NCBI GenBank assembly: GCA_035235625.1
Contig: CP141150.1
Location: 26,490,756-26,554,755, forward strand
Reading direction: 5' to 3'
Source: Saururus chinensis
Taxonomy: Eukaryota; Streptophyta; Magnoliopsida; Piperales; Saururaceae
Length of the DNA: 64,000 nt
The notes beneath the pieces are model-generated. The model saw only the letters and a list, made by a program, of their open reading frames with translations. It did not search any database and was not told the origin of the DNA. The translations under genes were made by a program, and so were the position numbers. This document shows positions 24,071 through 34,755 of this stretch, piece after piece (position 1 is the first letter of the stretch; the number at the start of each line of letters is the position of its first letter).

Positions 24071-24417
24071 GGCGGAGGAGAAGAGGGAAGCAGCTTGTCC
24101 GGGAAGAATACTCACTGAACCTCTCCACTTTATGGGGATAAAACGCCGGCGGAGGAGATGAGAGACGAGCAGATGAGGGAGAAGACGATAGAGGAGATGA
24201 GGGCGTCAGAGAAGAGGGAGGCAGCTTGTCCGGGAAGAAACCATCGTGTTAGAAATGATGAAGTTTTTCACCTCTATTATGATGGAGGGGTTATTTCGGT
24301 ATTTCCAGTGCGTGTGTGGGAAACTCAAACGTGCATAAGTCTAATTGTGCAAAATCAACTTTCCTGGCCTAAAAGTGTATTTCTGACATTTGTTGAGTCT
24401 ATTTTTGAAAATTTTTC

Positions 24418-24426
24418 TATATTTGT
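24418..24426 (+). repeat. 9-bp target site duplication, right copy (TATATTTGT)
   Basis: Identical to 17988-17996; it flanks the right terminus of the Pack-MULE. Confidence 0.9.
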
Positions 24427-24477
24427 TGTGAATAAGGGACAGTCGCTAGCTAGTGGAAGTAATTGGGTTACTGAAAG

Positions 24478-25690
24478 AGCAATGGATCAGTGAGTTGGTT
24501 TTACTTTTTTCAAAGATTTTATAATTCTGTTCTTGTAAGTACTTATGTGCTGACACTATATTTTTACCTTTACAGGTATAGGTGATTAGGGAAGTTGGTT
24601 ATGGTATATTTGGGAGTGTGTGGCTAGCAATGGATAAGCAGTCTGGTGAAATTGTAAGTGTCCTAGTCATGGACATTTTGATTGGTATATGTCAAATAAC
24701 ACTTTATCTTTATAATTATTGGTCATAAATTTTACATGTTGCAATCAAGATAATGAAGAAGAAGTATTATTTGTGGGAAGAGTGCATGAATCTGGGGGAA
24801 ATGAAGGTATAAAGCTGTTGATTCATTCTTTAAGTAGTAAATATGGGTTTCAATTATTTTACATAAATTTTTTTTCTCGTGCAGTCCCTATGGAAAATGA
24901 GCCATCCTAACATTGTGAAGCTCAAGGAGGCCATTAGAGAAATTGATACTTTGTATTTCATATTCAAGTACATGGTGAGTTGAAGAAAGCTTTTACATCT
25001 GTTATGCAATTTAATCACTTATGAAAAGAATTTACATAGAGATTCTTTTTTTTCCATTTGCTTTTGAATCTGCTTGATTTTGGATCATCAATTCAGGAAT
25101 GCAACCTCTACCAGCTAATTAAGAATTGATGCAAACTATTTTTGGAGTCAGAGGTGAGAAATTGGTGCTTCTAGGTGTTTCATGCTCTTGCCTACATGCA
25201 CCAGAGGGGATATGTAGAATATGAAGTAAGGATTATTTAAAGGTCTTTTTGCTAGTTCAGATGTTTTTCCTTCTTTCTTTTGTTTTTATTTTTGTCTTTA
25301 GTGTGAGCTATTTGTTTGGTTCAATTCCTAGGAACTTGTTTTGTACCTATTTTCTTCATGATGATTTAGGAATTATGTTCATGAACTTGTATGCATATTG
25401 TACTGAATATTGATTATTTTTTGATGTAGAAGAAATTAATCCATTTATTTTACATGTCATAGATGGTTTCATTTTAATGTTTTAAATCATATTGATGCTT
25501 CTTACATGCGAGTTTTGCTTCGCAGAGAATCTATTGGTGACATATGATATAATCAAGATTGCATATTTTGGTCTTGCATAAGAAGTCGGCTCTGAGCCTC
25601 CATTTATAGAATGCTAAACTCATGATCTCCATTTTGGGGCTCTCCAACTTTTTTCATCGCCATCTTGTTGGGAGCGAGTGTGAAAGGGTG
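24478..25690 (+). pseudogene. CDKF/MHK-type protein kinase gene fragment with introns
   Basis: Six exon-like pieces in order match plant MAK-like kinases (CDKF-4/MHK type). A first exon ATGGATCA at about 24482. 24576-24653 is the glycine loop, VIREVGYGIFGSVW, after a one-base loss. 24739-24806 has the VAIK-type Lys exon (KIMKKKYYLWEECMNL), with its acceptor AG mutated. 24885-24974 has [19 protein letters not shown]. 25097-25214 has ECNLYQLIKN, a stop, then VRNWCF and ALAYMHQRGY. 25526-25690 has ENLLVTYDIIKIAYFGLA, where the DFG Asp is Tyr. The HRDLKPEN exon is incomplete. Several stops, shifts and the lost DFG make it dead. Introns are retained, so it came from genomic DNA, not mRNA. Confidence 0.82.
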
Positions 25691-25920
25691 AGACCTCTTT
25701 TTTAATTCTTGATCCTTACTTAGCTAAAAAGCTTTAGTTGAATGTCTATAGTTTAAGAGCCACAACCTCTGTTTTTTTCATAAATGTGAATGTAAAGGTG
25801 AATTTGTGGTGGTAAATGTGAATGTAGTGGCTACTGTCTATTAGCTGTGTTTGGATTAACTTGAAGACTGGGTACTTTTCCAATCAAATTCAAGAAACTG
25901 ATGCCTAAGGGATGAACTTG

Positions 25921-26570
25921 TTGGAGCAATATTACTCTAACTTTACCAAAATATTGCTCTAATGTTGGAACAATATTACTCTAACCTTGCTGCAATATCA
26001 CTCTAATTTTTGAGCAATATTGCTTCAACCTTGCCGCAATATCGCTCCAATATTGGAGCAATATTACTCCAATGGTGCAGCAATATTGCTCCAAACTTGC
26101 CACAATATTGCTACTGTTGCAGCAATATTGCTCCCATGTTAGAGCAATATTGCTCCCATGTTGGAGCAATATTGCTCCAACCTTACCGCAATATCGCTCG
26201 AATTTTGGAGCAATATTGCTCCAACCTTGCCGCAATATCACTCTAATGTTGGAGCAATATTGCTTCAACATTGCAGCAATATTGCTCCAAAGTTACAGCA
26301 ATATTGCTCCAACCTTGCCGCAATATTGCTCCAACCTTGCGCAATATCGCTCCAATGGTGGAGCAATATTGCTCATAACATTGCAGCAATATTGCTACAA
26401 TGTTGGAGCAAGATTGCTCCAATGTTGCAGCAACATTGCTCGCTCCAATGTTGCAGCAAGATTCATCTAACCTTGCCGCAATATCACTCTAATGTTGGAG
26501 CAATAGCAATATTGCTCCAACATTGCAGCAATATTGCTCCAATGTTGGAGCAATAATGCACCAACAATGT
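25921..26570. repeat. 22-nt palindromic tandem array 2 (longest)
   Basis: About 29 units of the GCAATATTGC plus TCCAAYRTTGGA type, period 22 nt, with variants CCTTGCC in the spacer and ATATCGC or ATATCAC in the core. All long open frames here on either strand are products of the repeat and should not be called genes. Confidence 0.9.
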
Positions 26571-28345
26571 AGCATTATTTTACAATTGCAATTATTAAAT
26601 TGAGTGTAATAAATGACAAATATAGTTGATGATTCCTTACTATTAATTTGTTTCATATATTTACAATTTTAATAGTGGAAGTCAGCACATTAAAATGGTT
26701 GGTATAGCAATAGTCATATTGAACCTTTTGAAAAGGATTAATTTGTTTCATATGAAGTGTTTTCAAGTGATAATTTACAGATGGAACTTTTAAATTAAAT
26801 TTCAAAACCAGAGTTAGTTAAAGCTTTGATGATCACGCTTAAATCATCTTTTGACATCCTCTTGTTCCATTCTTCAACATTTGTTTGCTTCTATGTACCA
26901 ATTCTCCACCATGTGAATAAACTTTTTCCTAGAATGTGGGTTCAAGAAACAAGAGTACTTAAAAATGATTTAAGGCTTTCTTCATGCTATAGATGAGGCA
27001 GCAGTTCATGCACATGCACAAATATGCTAGATTAACAAGTATATTACATATATTTCATGAAACTACAATTGTGCTTTAATATAATGCAAGTTACAAAATT
27101 GTGCCACAATTGACTCCAGTAAAAACTATTTTACATATTTAACCCGAGAAGAACATCAGCATAACCCCTCTAACCCTCAAGCAACTTCATATTTTGAACT
27201 CTTTGCCTTTAAACTTTGTATTGATCTGATAAAAAATAACTTAATCACAATATTGTTAATTGCAGAAGTAGCGGCACTAGAAATCTTGGTGTCATTCCAA
27301 ACAATATCACATATTGATGGTAGAATTAATGGGATATTATAAAAACAACATGTAAATTGGTGTCTTCTTTGCTCAAACCATTACCATTCCCTATAACCTG
27401 TTCGGCTATTTCAACCTACAAAGGAGTCCTCCCAAAACCGGCAATTAGAACCAATATTTATAGCAGATATTTACAGTTTTAATTGTGGAAATCATTGCAA
27501 AAAAATTCATCATAAATGGTCAGTTCAGATAAGAAATCTTTGTGCAATTCATCAGACAATGAATGATGACATTGTAAAATTTGGCAAGTCTAACCTACAA
27601 CACACACTTTAGAGCCGAATTCCAATGCTTAGAGGGAAAAAAGTAGGGATGTGGACAGATCTACATAGGTTCTGAAGGAGCTCATTGAGTTTGAATATAG
27701 CTTTGTCAAAGTTCTGCACAAGGCATAGGGTCACTGTAAATAGAGGATATACCCTGGTTAATTCAAATGGATGTCACAGTTCAATTGAAATAGTTTATTG
27801 TAACACAAAGAAAGCACAAAATGACAACCTCATAAAGCCTTAGAAACAAGTTCAGTTGAGAAAATAAGAAGCTTCATATCAATAATTTTCTAAACAATAT
27901 TTCTGCGAATCAAGCTAATAAATTATGAAAAAAAATCAAATATCTTATGGTCCAAATTAAGTCTGCCTCAATTTCCCAACTGCATAAGTATTAGTACTTG
28001 CTTATATCTGTTCCACATACATTTCAATTTTAACCCAATGAAACAAATAGTACTATAAAAATCTGGTCTTATTCTGCAGATTGCTTCTTGTCCTGGTCTC
28101 TTCCCAAAAATTAAATTTTCATGCATGTCACCTTCAATGATAATTCAAAAAGTGGGACAATTAAAGGTTAAAAGAAAATTCCAACAAGGGCAATTCTATA
28201 GTTCTATAACACAGAGCAGATCACAATGTTCCTAAGTTCAAAAAGTGAATATCAGTATAAACATAAATGGTGGATCACACAAAAACACCTAAAAAGGTTT
28301 CAAAAATCTCAAGAATATATAATAGCTGATGGAATAAGAACTCCT
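26571..28345. other. MULE interior, no recognised gene
   Basis: AT-rich. The first ~220 bases are the inner TIR block paired with 32600-32725. Further exons of the importin fragment would be expected here on the minus strand, but I could not identify any. Confidence 0.35.
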
Positions 28346-28349
28346 TCAA

Positions 28350-28760
28350 AGTACCTGTTCATCTGTCATATGCAGGTAAGCAACAATATAATAAACTAGC
28401 TCTTTGACGTAATTCCCAATGATCTGGAACGGATTGAAAAAAAATTCAATAAAAACTCTAGAAGAAATTGATCTCAAACACAACTTCCAGTGAAGGAAAC
28501 CACATATATAAAGTTGGCTTACATCTAATAGTTTGGAGCAACCCACTATGGTCAAGAGACGACCAAATAACTGCACATTGTTGCAAGAAAGAATAAGTAA
28601 TTATCTAACTTAATCTTTTGGTTAGTCTTCACATAAAAAAAAACTTTTCGTTCTATAGTACACCTGTATTGTAAAGGCCCCAAGGCTCTGTTCTGAACCA
28701 TCTGAGTCGACTCTTCTGCCACAAAGGTTCCAGGATTACTGCATCATATATTGAACAAAT
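28350..28760 (-). pseudogene. Importin-9 (karyopherin beta) gene fragment
   Basis: Read on the minus strand, three exon-like pieces join in order. About 28740-28665 encodes GRRVDSDGSEQSLGAFTIQ. 28575-28527 encodes LFGRLLTIVGCSKLLD. About 28420-28350 encodes IIGNYVKELVYYIVAYLHMTDEQ, followed by a GT donor. This matches one stretch of plant importin-9-like nuclear import receptors ('DSDGAEKSLDSFVIQLFEFLLTIVGS' and 'NVKELVYYTIAFLQMTEQQVH'). Only about 60 residues of a ~1000-residue HEAT-repeat protein are present, with introns, so it is a captured genomic fragment inside the MULE, on the same strand as the transposase. Assignment is by remembered family pattern and should be confirmed. Confidence 0.62.
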
Positions 28761-29567
28761 CTTACCACCTTGAAAACTCAAAATGTGTATCAATTTTTAT
28801 GGGAAAAAAAGTAATAGCTCTACTTCATACAAGTACTGACCAGCAAATTCTTTGTGCCGAAATAAAAAACACAAGCAGTTTAAATTTAACAAATAAAAAG
28901 TAGAAATAAGTACACAAATAAAAAACTTGACAGCAGTTTAGAATCAAATATTATTCCCAACTTTAACAATAAATATTTTAGCATTGAGAACAACATGGGC
29001 AAAAATAGAACTCGATTCCAAAGATTATATACAATACAAACAGTTGCAAAACTCCCTCAGATGCTAATGAAGGCAAAGAAAAACTGGTTGTGGACCTTTT
29101 AGTCCTCAGCAATCGTGCATATTGTATAGTGGTTTCGGATCCAACAACAAATACAATAATTTATAAATTTTCTAAACTAAGGAGATCAAAAGTTACTGAA
29201 TTATTAAAGAAAAAATATCACATTATAAATTTGATATATGCAGAATTCTTTCCATAGAAAAATGATTTCTATGTCAATATATTGAAGGTATTATGATATA
29301 CAAAATGTAAAACTAACAAGATTTATGTGAAGTATTTAAACACAAATAAACAATAACATATGGCTCTACAAACATGAAACATATTACCATTGTTTGCCAC
29401 CAAAACATCAAGCACATATCCCTTTTTATTCAATTCTCCACAACCCCTCTGAAAATAACTATCCAACCTTCATAATTCATATATGAAACATGTAGTCAAA
29501 TTCCACGTATAAAATGAATTAAAATAACAACATAGCATCATCCAAGAAAAATTACCTCATCTCTGTA

Positions 29568-29780
29568 GCAAATCGTACAAATTGTCTTCAACCTTCCAAG
29601 ATTACATATAACATGACTTAACAAAATGGTACAAAATGTTATCAACCTTCTGCTATAGCATATAACCTTACTTAGGAAAATTGAACAAAATGTTTTCAAC
29701 ATTCTGCGATTGCATATAGCATCACTTAGCAAAATCGCAAAAAATATTTTCAACCTCCTACATAAAACATCACTTGAAAT
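29568..29780 (-). repeat. ~62-bp tandem repeat, about 3.5 copies
   Basis: Units share 'TTCAACCTTC', 'GCATATAACAT' and 'ACTTAGCAAAAT'-like words at regular spacing. Because the unit keeps one frame open, an 83-residue repetitive frame appears on the minus strand; I consider it non-genic. Confidence 0.7.
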
Positions 29781-30176
29781 TTTAATCAATCAAAGTTTAT
29801 AAAAACTTAAATAAAACTTCATGTTCAATTAATAATATTAAATTAATATCTACTTTTACCTAAATTGGCTTCAGCTGAACCTCAATTGAGGTTTATGAAT
29901 CTTCAAGTGGCTTGATTGTATGGGAGACATACTGACTTGTTGCTGCACATTCTAATTAAATTTACAACATCATATTTTGCTAAAACTATCAAAGAAAATG
30001 CTAGAGTTAAAGCAAATGATTGAACTTACCTCAAGTAAGTTGGAAAAATTTTCGATACCTCTAGGATTATCTTCACAAAAAAATGAATCCTATAATACAT
30101 GCCAATAATTTAGAATTATATAGAATAGGAAAAGACATGTGATAGTATCTATAACACAGTAAATAAATATATTAAC

Positions 30177-32350
30177 TTGAGGTGGCTGAAACATTGGGAT
30201 ATGAGGTCCAAGCTGCAATTGAGTAAATGAGGCAGGAGATTGTTGAGTGATTGGACTTGATTGCTTTTTTTGCTTTCTATGTCACTCAAGGCAAGCCCTC
30301 TTCCTCGCAGCTGCTTTACCACCACGAGCACGTTTCTCCCGTATTTTTATCCCTGATGCAGCTACCTCAATATTTTTTTCATTGATATCCTTTTCTACTT
30401 GGGTCTCATGCATATTTGCAGCATTAGCTTGAAGCTCATTTTGATGAGTTTGCTTCAATTCCTCATCTATTACTTGGGAATCAATATACGTGACAACTCC
30501 ATGAAGCTTGTTCCCATAGCCTTATGTGGGTCGGTGTCACTAGCTATTGAAGTTGAATTCGTTATATCCTGAACTTTTGCATCTCTTGACCACCGTCTAA
30601 TTATGTATTGAGGAGGGAGCATCTTCACACATCTATTATCAAACACTTTCAATGAATGGCTGCATAATATTCCTGAAAATCCAAACTTCTTACAACTGCA
30701 AACAACCGTGTGATCTTGTAAATCAAATGTGACATTGTGTTGACCATGTTTTCCTACAACTTTGAACTCCATTGTTGTTCCTTTCTCTATATATTCATAA
30801 ATTTCACAATCCAAGTGATCTTGATACTCAATTAAAAATATTTCAAAAGCTATTGGGGTATATATTTTTGTCGCTTGTGCTAACATTTTAGAAAACAAGA
30901 GTAATCTAGGAGTTCTATCCAACATTTTAAAGTCAGCTTGCAACTCTTGAAATAGTCGATCATCTACTAATCTATCAAAATGATGAAGAAACCCCATGGG
31001 GTTTATTTTAGAAGTTACATACCTCCTCAAAATATTGTTCATAGATTTATTGTGTTGTGTGGACTTCATTCCCACACAAAAATGATGTCGACCATACGCC
31101 ATAGCCCATTTATCTTTCTCATGAAATAACTGAAGCAACCAAGGATGATCTTGAAGTGTATATTTTTAAATCATCATATTCCATCTCTCTAAGAACTCGT
31201 CCTTTGTTTCAAACTCAAATATGCATTGTTTTAGATCTCTTGCAAATGACTAAAACTTTTCAAAAACATGGCTGAGATGTTTAGCTGCATTCTGATATAT
31301 ATGCCATATACATAAGCGATGATGGCTTTCTGGCATAACAACTGGAATAGCTTTAGCCATTGCTGCACATTGGTCTGTAATGATAGTAATCAGTTTCTTA
31401 CCAAACATTGCCACAAGAAAAGTCTCAAGTAACCAAATAAAAGAATCAGCAGTCTCATCATATAGCAAGGCAGCCCCAAACATGGTATTTTGTCGATGAT
31501 GATTTGCACCAATGAACAATGCACGTGGCCAATTTATGTTATTAGTTCTATACCTGGTATCAAAGCTGATCACATCCCCAAAATTCTCATAGTCTACTAT
31601 CATCCTCGCATCTGCCCAAAAGATATTAGTTATCAGACTATCTTCATCTAATGCATTGAGTAGAAGAAAAATGGATTATCCTTTTGTTTTCTTTTAAAGT
31701 ATTCTAACAAAGCCACTGCTTCTCCTTTTTCCATCACCTTTTGATGCTTAGTACGTAAATAATTTTTCAGATCCAATGCAAGAAACCCTACATTTTGTTG
31801 ACCACCAACTTGGCTTGCTTGCAAAGCTATAGAATCTATGGGTGGAATGCCTACACTTGCCGCTGAATCAGTCAACACAGATTGAGACGTACTCATGCGT
31901 CTATGTGAATTCAAGAATGGAACCTTTGTTGGGGTCACAACCATGTGATTATGACTTGGCTCAAATTCTACGATTTTATATATGTCACCTACAAGCTTGA
32001 TAACCATCAAAGCTAAACAACCAATTCTTGTTTCTCGATGAGGATTCTTCACGACTCTATTTCTTTTATCTTCAACTCTTTTACCTTCTTTTGAACAACA
32101 AAAGCTTCGCATCCTAATTATGCCATCTTTTTTCCATTTCCATCCTCTTCGAATGCTAAATCCAATTTTTGCACTATAATCATTGTAGAATTTGTAAGTC
32201 ATCTCCTCTGTTGCAAACTCCATTCCAATATTTGGTACTCTTTCTTCTACTTCATGAAAGTCTAATTTCCGACAAGCAAAGTTTACTTAGGTCCCTATTT
32301 GAATGTCATTTTGTCCATCACCTTCATCATGCCCATCACATCAAGACTTG
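30177..32350 (-). pseudogene. FAR1/FHY3-type Mutator-like (MULE) transposase, decayed
   Basis: Reading down the minus strand: the FAR1 N-terminal DNA-binding domain (32223-31990; MEFATEEMTYKFYNDYSAKI and the Cys/His residues in RSFCCSKEG, RIGCLALMVI and PSHNH). Then, after one frameshift near 31655, NIFWAD followed by the DDE domain (31603-31160): catalytic Asp of ISFDTRYRTN, second Asp of IITDQCAAMAKAI, HRLCIWHIYQNAAKHL, and Glu of DEFLERW. Then a SWIM zinc finger, CSCKKFGFSGILCSHSLKVF (about 30711-30652). A C-terminal tail continues in another frame to about 30177. Two in-frame stops (TAG at 31250, TAA at about 31165) plus two shifts make it a pseudogene with all catalytic residues recognisable. 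It would have mobilised MULEs with 8-11-bp target duplications. Confidence 0.9.
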
Positions 32351-32459
32351 ACCCCTCTCTTGACATTGCCCTACTCAAGTAAGATTATGACGAAAAGAAG
32401 GGAATATTTTGAAAATTTTGATATTAAGACATTTTATTAGTGTGTAACAAAATACTATA

Positions 32460-32600
32460 GGGCAAGGTTGTTGCAATAATGCTCCAATAGTGTAGCAATA
32501 TTGCTGCAATGTTGGAGCAATAATGCTCCAACAGTATAGCAATATTGCTCCAACAGTGTAGCAATATTGTAGCAGGGTTGGAGCAATATTGCTCCATTTC
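32460..32600. repeat. 22-nt palindromic array 3a
   Basis: About 6 units of the GCAATATTGC family, just inside the right inner TIR block of the FAR1-type MULE. Confidence 0.8.
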
Positions 32601-32726
32601 TAAATTATCACTTGAAAACACTTAATATAAAACAAATTAATCCTTTTCAAAATTAATGATGAAGAACATCAATTATATTTGTCATTTATTGCACTGAATT
32701 TAATAATTAAAATTATAAAAATCTGC

Positions 32727-32935
32727 TCCATTGTTGGAGCAATATTGCACAAATACATTGGAGCAATATTGCTCCAACATTGGAGCGATATTGCGGCAAG
32801 GTTAGAGCAATATTGCTACAATAGTAGCAATGTTGTTGCAATCTTAAAGCAATATTGCTCCAACATTGGAGTGCTATTGAGGCAAGGTTAAAGCAATATT
32901 GCTCCAACATTAGAGCAATATTGCTGCGCGGTCCC
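32727..32935. repeat. 22-nt palindromic array 3b
   Basis: About 9 units. It abuts the right copy of repeat R exactly: the last unit runs into GCGCGGTCCCC. Confidence 0.85.
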
Positions 32936-33218
32936 CTAATTGGCAAAAAAGTCTCTGGTCACGATCAGAAGAGCCGGATGCCTCTGGTCAGAAGAAGCTC
33001 TAAGCTTCGGAGCTTCTAGTCGCAATGGGGAGGACCTTGGGTTGGGTGGATGCTCTTGTCTATGGTCACCAATCGGCAGAAGAGTAGTCTAAAAAATTTT
33101 TGGATTCCGCCGGCGTCGCCCTAAGAAAGTTGCAGCCTGAGAGATTTTCTCTGACGTCAATCACCTCACCTTTCATCACCAAAGAGGAGCTGGAGTTTAG
33201 GGCTGGGTTCCGTGAAGC
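32931..33218 (-). repeat. ~290-bp inverted repeat R, right copy
   Basis: Reverse complement of 10521-10813. Inner edge GGGGACCGCG lies next to the palindromic array; outer edge GCTTCACGGAA matches the left copy, after which the flanks differ completely. Confidence 0.75.
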
Positions 33219-34139
33219 ATTCTCCACTAGATCGGCTCTGATAAAATAGCTTCGATCGGTCGCCGACAAACCCGAGCCGATCCGAAGCGCACTTCACCCG
33301 GGTTGCTGGTTAACCCGGTCTCCTCAGATCTGAAGCGATGTGTCCTATTTTCATTGGGCACTCCCACTTGATCGGGTGGGAGTGCTTCATAGCCGATCCA
33401 AAGCGGGTTAACAAACCCAACACTAATACTCCGGAGTCCGGACTTGCCCCTCATGTAAGGACAAAAAAACTTCTCCTCATCTCCTCTCGTTCTACCTTGT
33501 GTCCAAATTACAAGGGCTGATCCGGACTCTCAAAAGGCCGTTGCCTCACGAGGTCATGACCCGGCCCCCTGCAACATGGTCGAGCCATCATCTCTATGTG
33601 TCTTTACTAGTTCTGCGTTGCCAAACTACGAGAGCGCTCGATCATTCTGCATGGGGCTGATCCGAACTCGGTGGCGTGGCTTTGCACTAGCAGGAACATG
33701 CGAACAAGCCCTCCTTGAGCGATGTGACTTCCTTGCAGGAAGCCATGCACAAGTGGAAGATGCATGGTGGAGCGACCTTGGGAAGGGATGAGGGTGGCGG
33801 TAGGATTAGTCCTCTCTAACGCAAGCAAATTGCGGATACATGAAAAATAAAAAAAAAACTTCATGTTGGATACCTCCACCAGACTCAGCCCTTTCTCTCC
33901 CAGGGGAACAACACTTCGCTATTGGTCCTAGCAGAACCCCACCAACTTGCTCATGCCCCTCCTCTCCAGCTCTTCCCTATCGGATGGCAGCAATGGAAGC
34001 TTGGTGGTAAGCTCGGCATGTGGATGTGCAAAAATTAAACATTTATGTCCCTCACAATCAATTTACTTGCAATCAAAATAAGAATATGTACATAAGCAGT
34101 AGATCAATTCAAAAATATTCAAGATTAACAATAATCAAA
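33219..34139. other. GC-richer spacer right of repeat R, no recognised gene
   Basis: The composition is clearly more GC-rich than the surroundings, with several GGATCGG / CCGATCC and GGGTTAAC words (33220-33420). Short open frames on both strands have no recognised domain. Confidence 0.35.
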
Positions 34140-34755
34140 TTATGAAATAAGAGATATTTACCTTTAAGGGCGAAGCCCTAACGATGTAACCAATCACCCA
34201 ATATCAAGCATAACCTTTTCTTTGTTTCAATTATAAATAATGAGACTCGAAATTACCTCTTTAATGTATTCATTATCTTAAGACTAAGAGAAAACCCTTC
34301 GTTCCTTAGCTAATTTGCCAGGATGATTTGGCTTAGACAAGGCTCCAAGGAAGATGAAAACTAAAAAGGGTATGAGAGAGATTGAGTGCACAGCCTTGAA
34401 GAATAAACCTCCTTTTCACTTTGATCACCACACACAAAAAACAAGAGAAAACTACTGGCTTGTCTCTTGTTCTCGTTGGAGAGGGAGAGAATTATGCCAA
34501 CACAATCTTCTGTATTTTGCCTTTCACGTGAGAGAGGACTATATGGGTAGAAGTGGGAGAATCTATCTCCCACTCACCATATAACTGAAATCCCAACGTG
34601 ATGGGGTAGGACTTGACTAAGTCCTACCCCCTTCCACGTCACGTAGGTGGGGTCCACCTAACTTCTTCCCCTCTTATGTTACTCTCTCAAACCGGCTCTC
34701 TCTATGCTCTGTTTTGTTGGTACGATGAACCCACGTGACCCAACACCCCCCACTT
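34140..34755 (-). mobile_element. Probable 3' LTR and polypurine tract of a copia element
   Basis: On the minus strand the RNase H region is followed by a polypurine tract, AAGTGGGGGGTGTTGGG (34757-34741), the usual copia junction into an LTR that starts TGTTGGG. The LTR end is not located precisely. No second LTR was seen. Confidence 0.45.

Larger units (their letters stand above)
17997..24417. mobile_element. Pack-MULE: Mutator-like element carrying GAUT and GST gene fragments
   Basis: A 6421-bp element with long terminal inverted repeats (left 17997-20115, right 21846-24417) and a perfect 9-bp target duplication. The termini are GAAAAATTTTCAGAAATAG on the left and, in reverse complement, GAAAAATTTTCAAAAATAG on the right. 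The first 11 bases, GAAAAATTTTC, are themselves a palindrome. No transposase is inside, so it is non-autonomous. It carries a GAUT-like fragment in each TIR and a phi-class GST exon in the unique centre. Low TIR divergence (single-base differences spaced tens of bases apart in the outer kilobase) and the intact duplication suggest a fairly young insertion. It split the sequence upstream of the CDKF-like kinase remnant. Confidence 0.93.
21846..24417 (-). repeat. Right terminal inverted repeat of the Pack-MULE
   Basis: Reverse-complement partner of 17997-20115, with one more ~345-bp internal unit than the left arm. It includes the second GAUT fragment on the minus strand. Confidence 0.9.
25921..32935 (-). 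mobile_element. Autonomous-type MULE remnant with FAR1-like transposase and palindromic-array ends
   Basis: About 7 kb. Both ends are arrays of the 22-nt palindromic repeat. Just inside them 26570-26790 and 32600-32725 are inverted copies of each other (shared 'ATTATTAAATT', 'AATAAATGACAAATATA', 'AAAAGGATTAATTTGTTT', 'TTTTCAAGTGATAATTTA'), which supports a TIR pair. Between them lie a decayed FAR1-type MULE transposase gene on the minus strand and an importin-9-like fragment. No clean 9-bp duplication was found at the array edges, so outer limits are uncertain. Middle and right arrays could instead belong to a larger element (see findings). Confidence 0.6.

Noticed and set aside
25981-26556. 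Open frames up to 132 residues, and a CRISPR-like look of regularly spaced units
   Set aside because: Same palindromic array. There are no unique spacers between identical repeats, units abut, and this is a plant genome, so not a CRISPR array and not genes.
10512-33227. 9-bp target duplication around the inverted repeat R pair
   Set aside because: The flanks TTTCTTTTT (left) and ATTCTCCAC (right) do not match; shifting by a few bases did not help, so a single insertion event is not shown.
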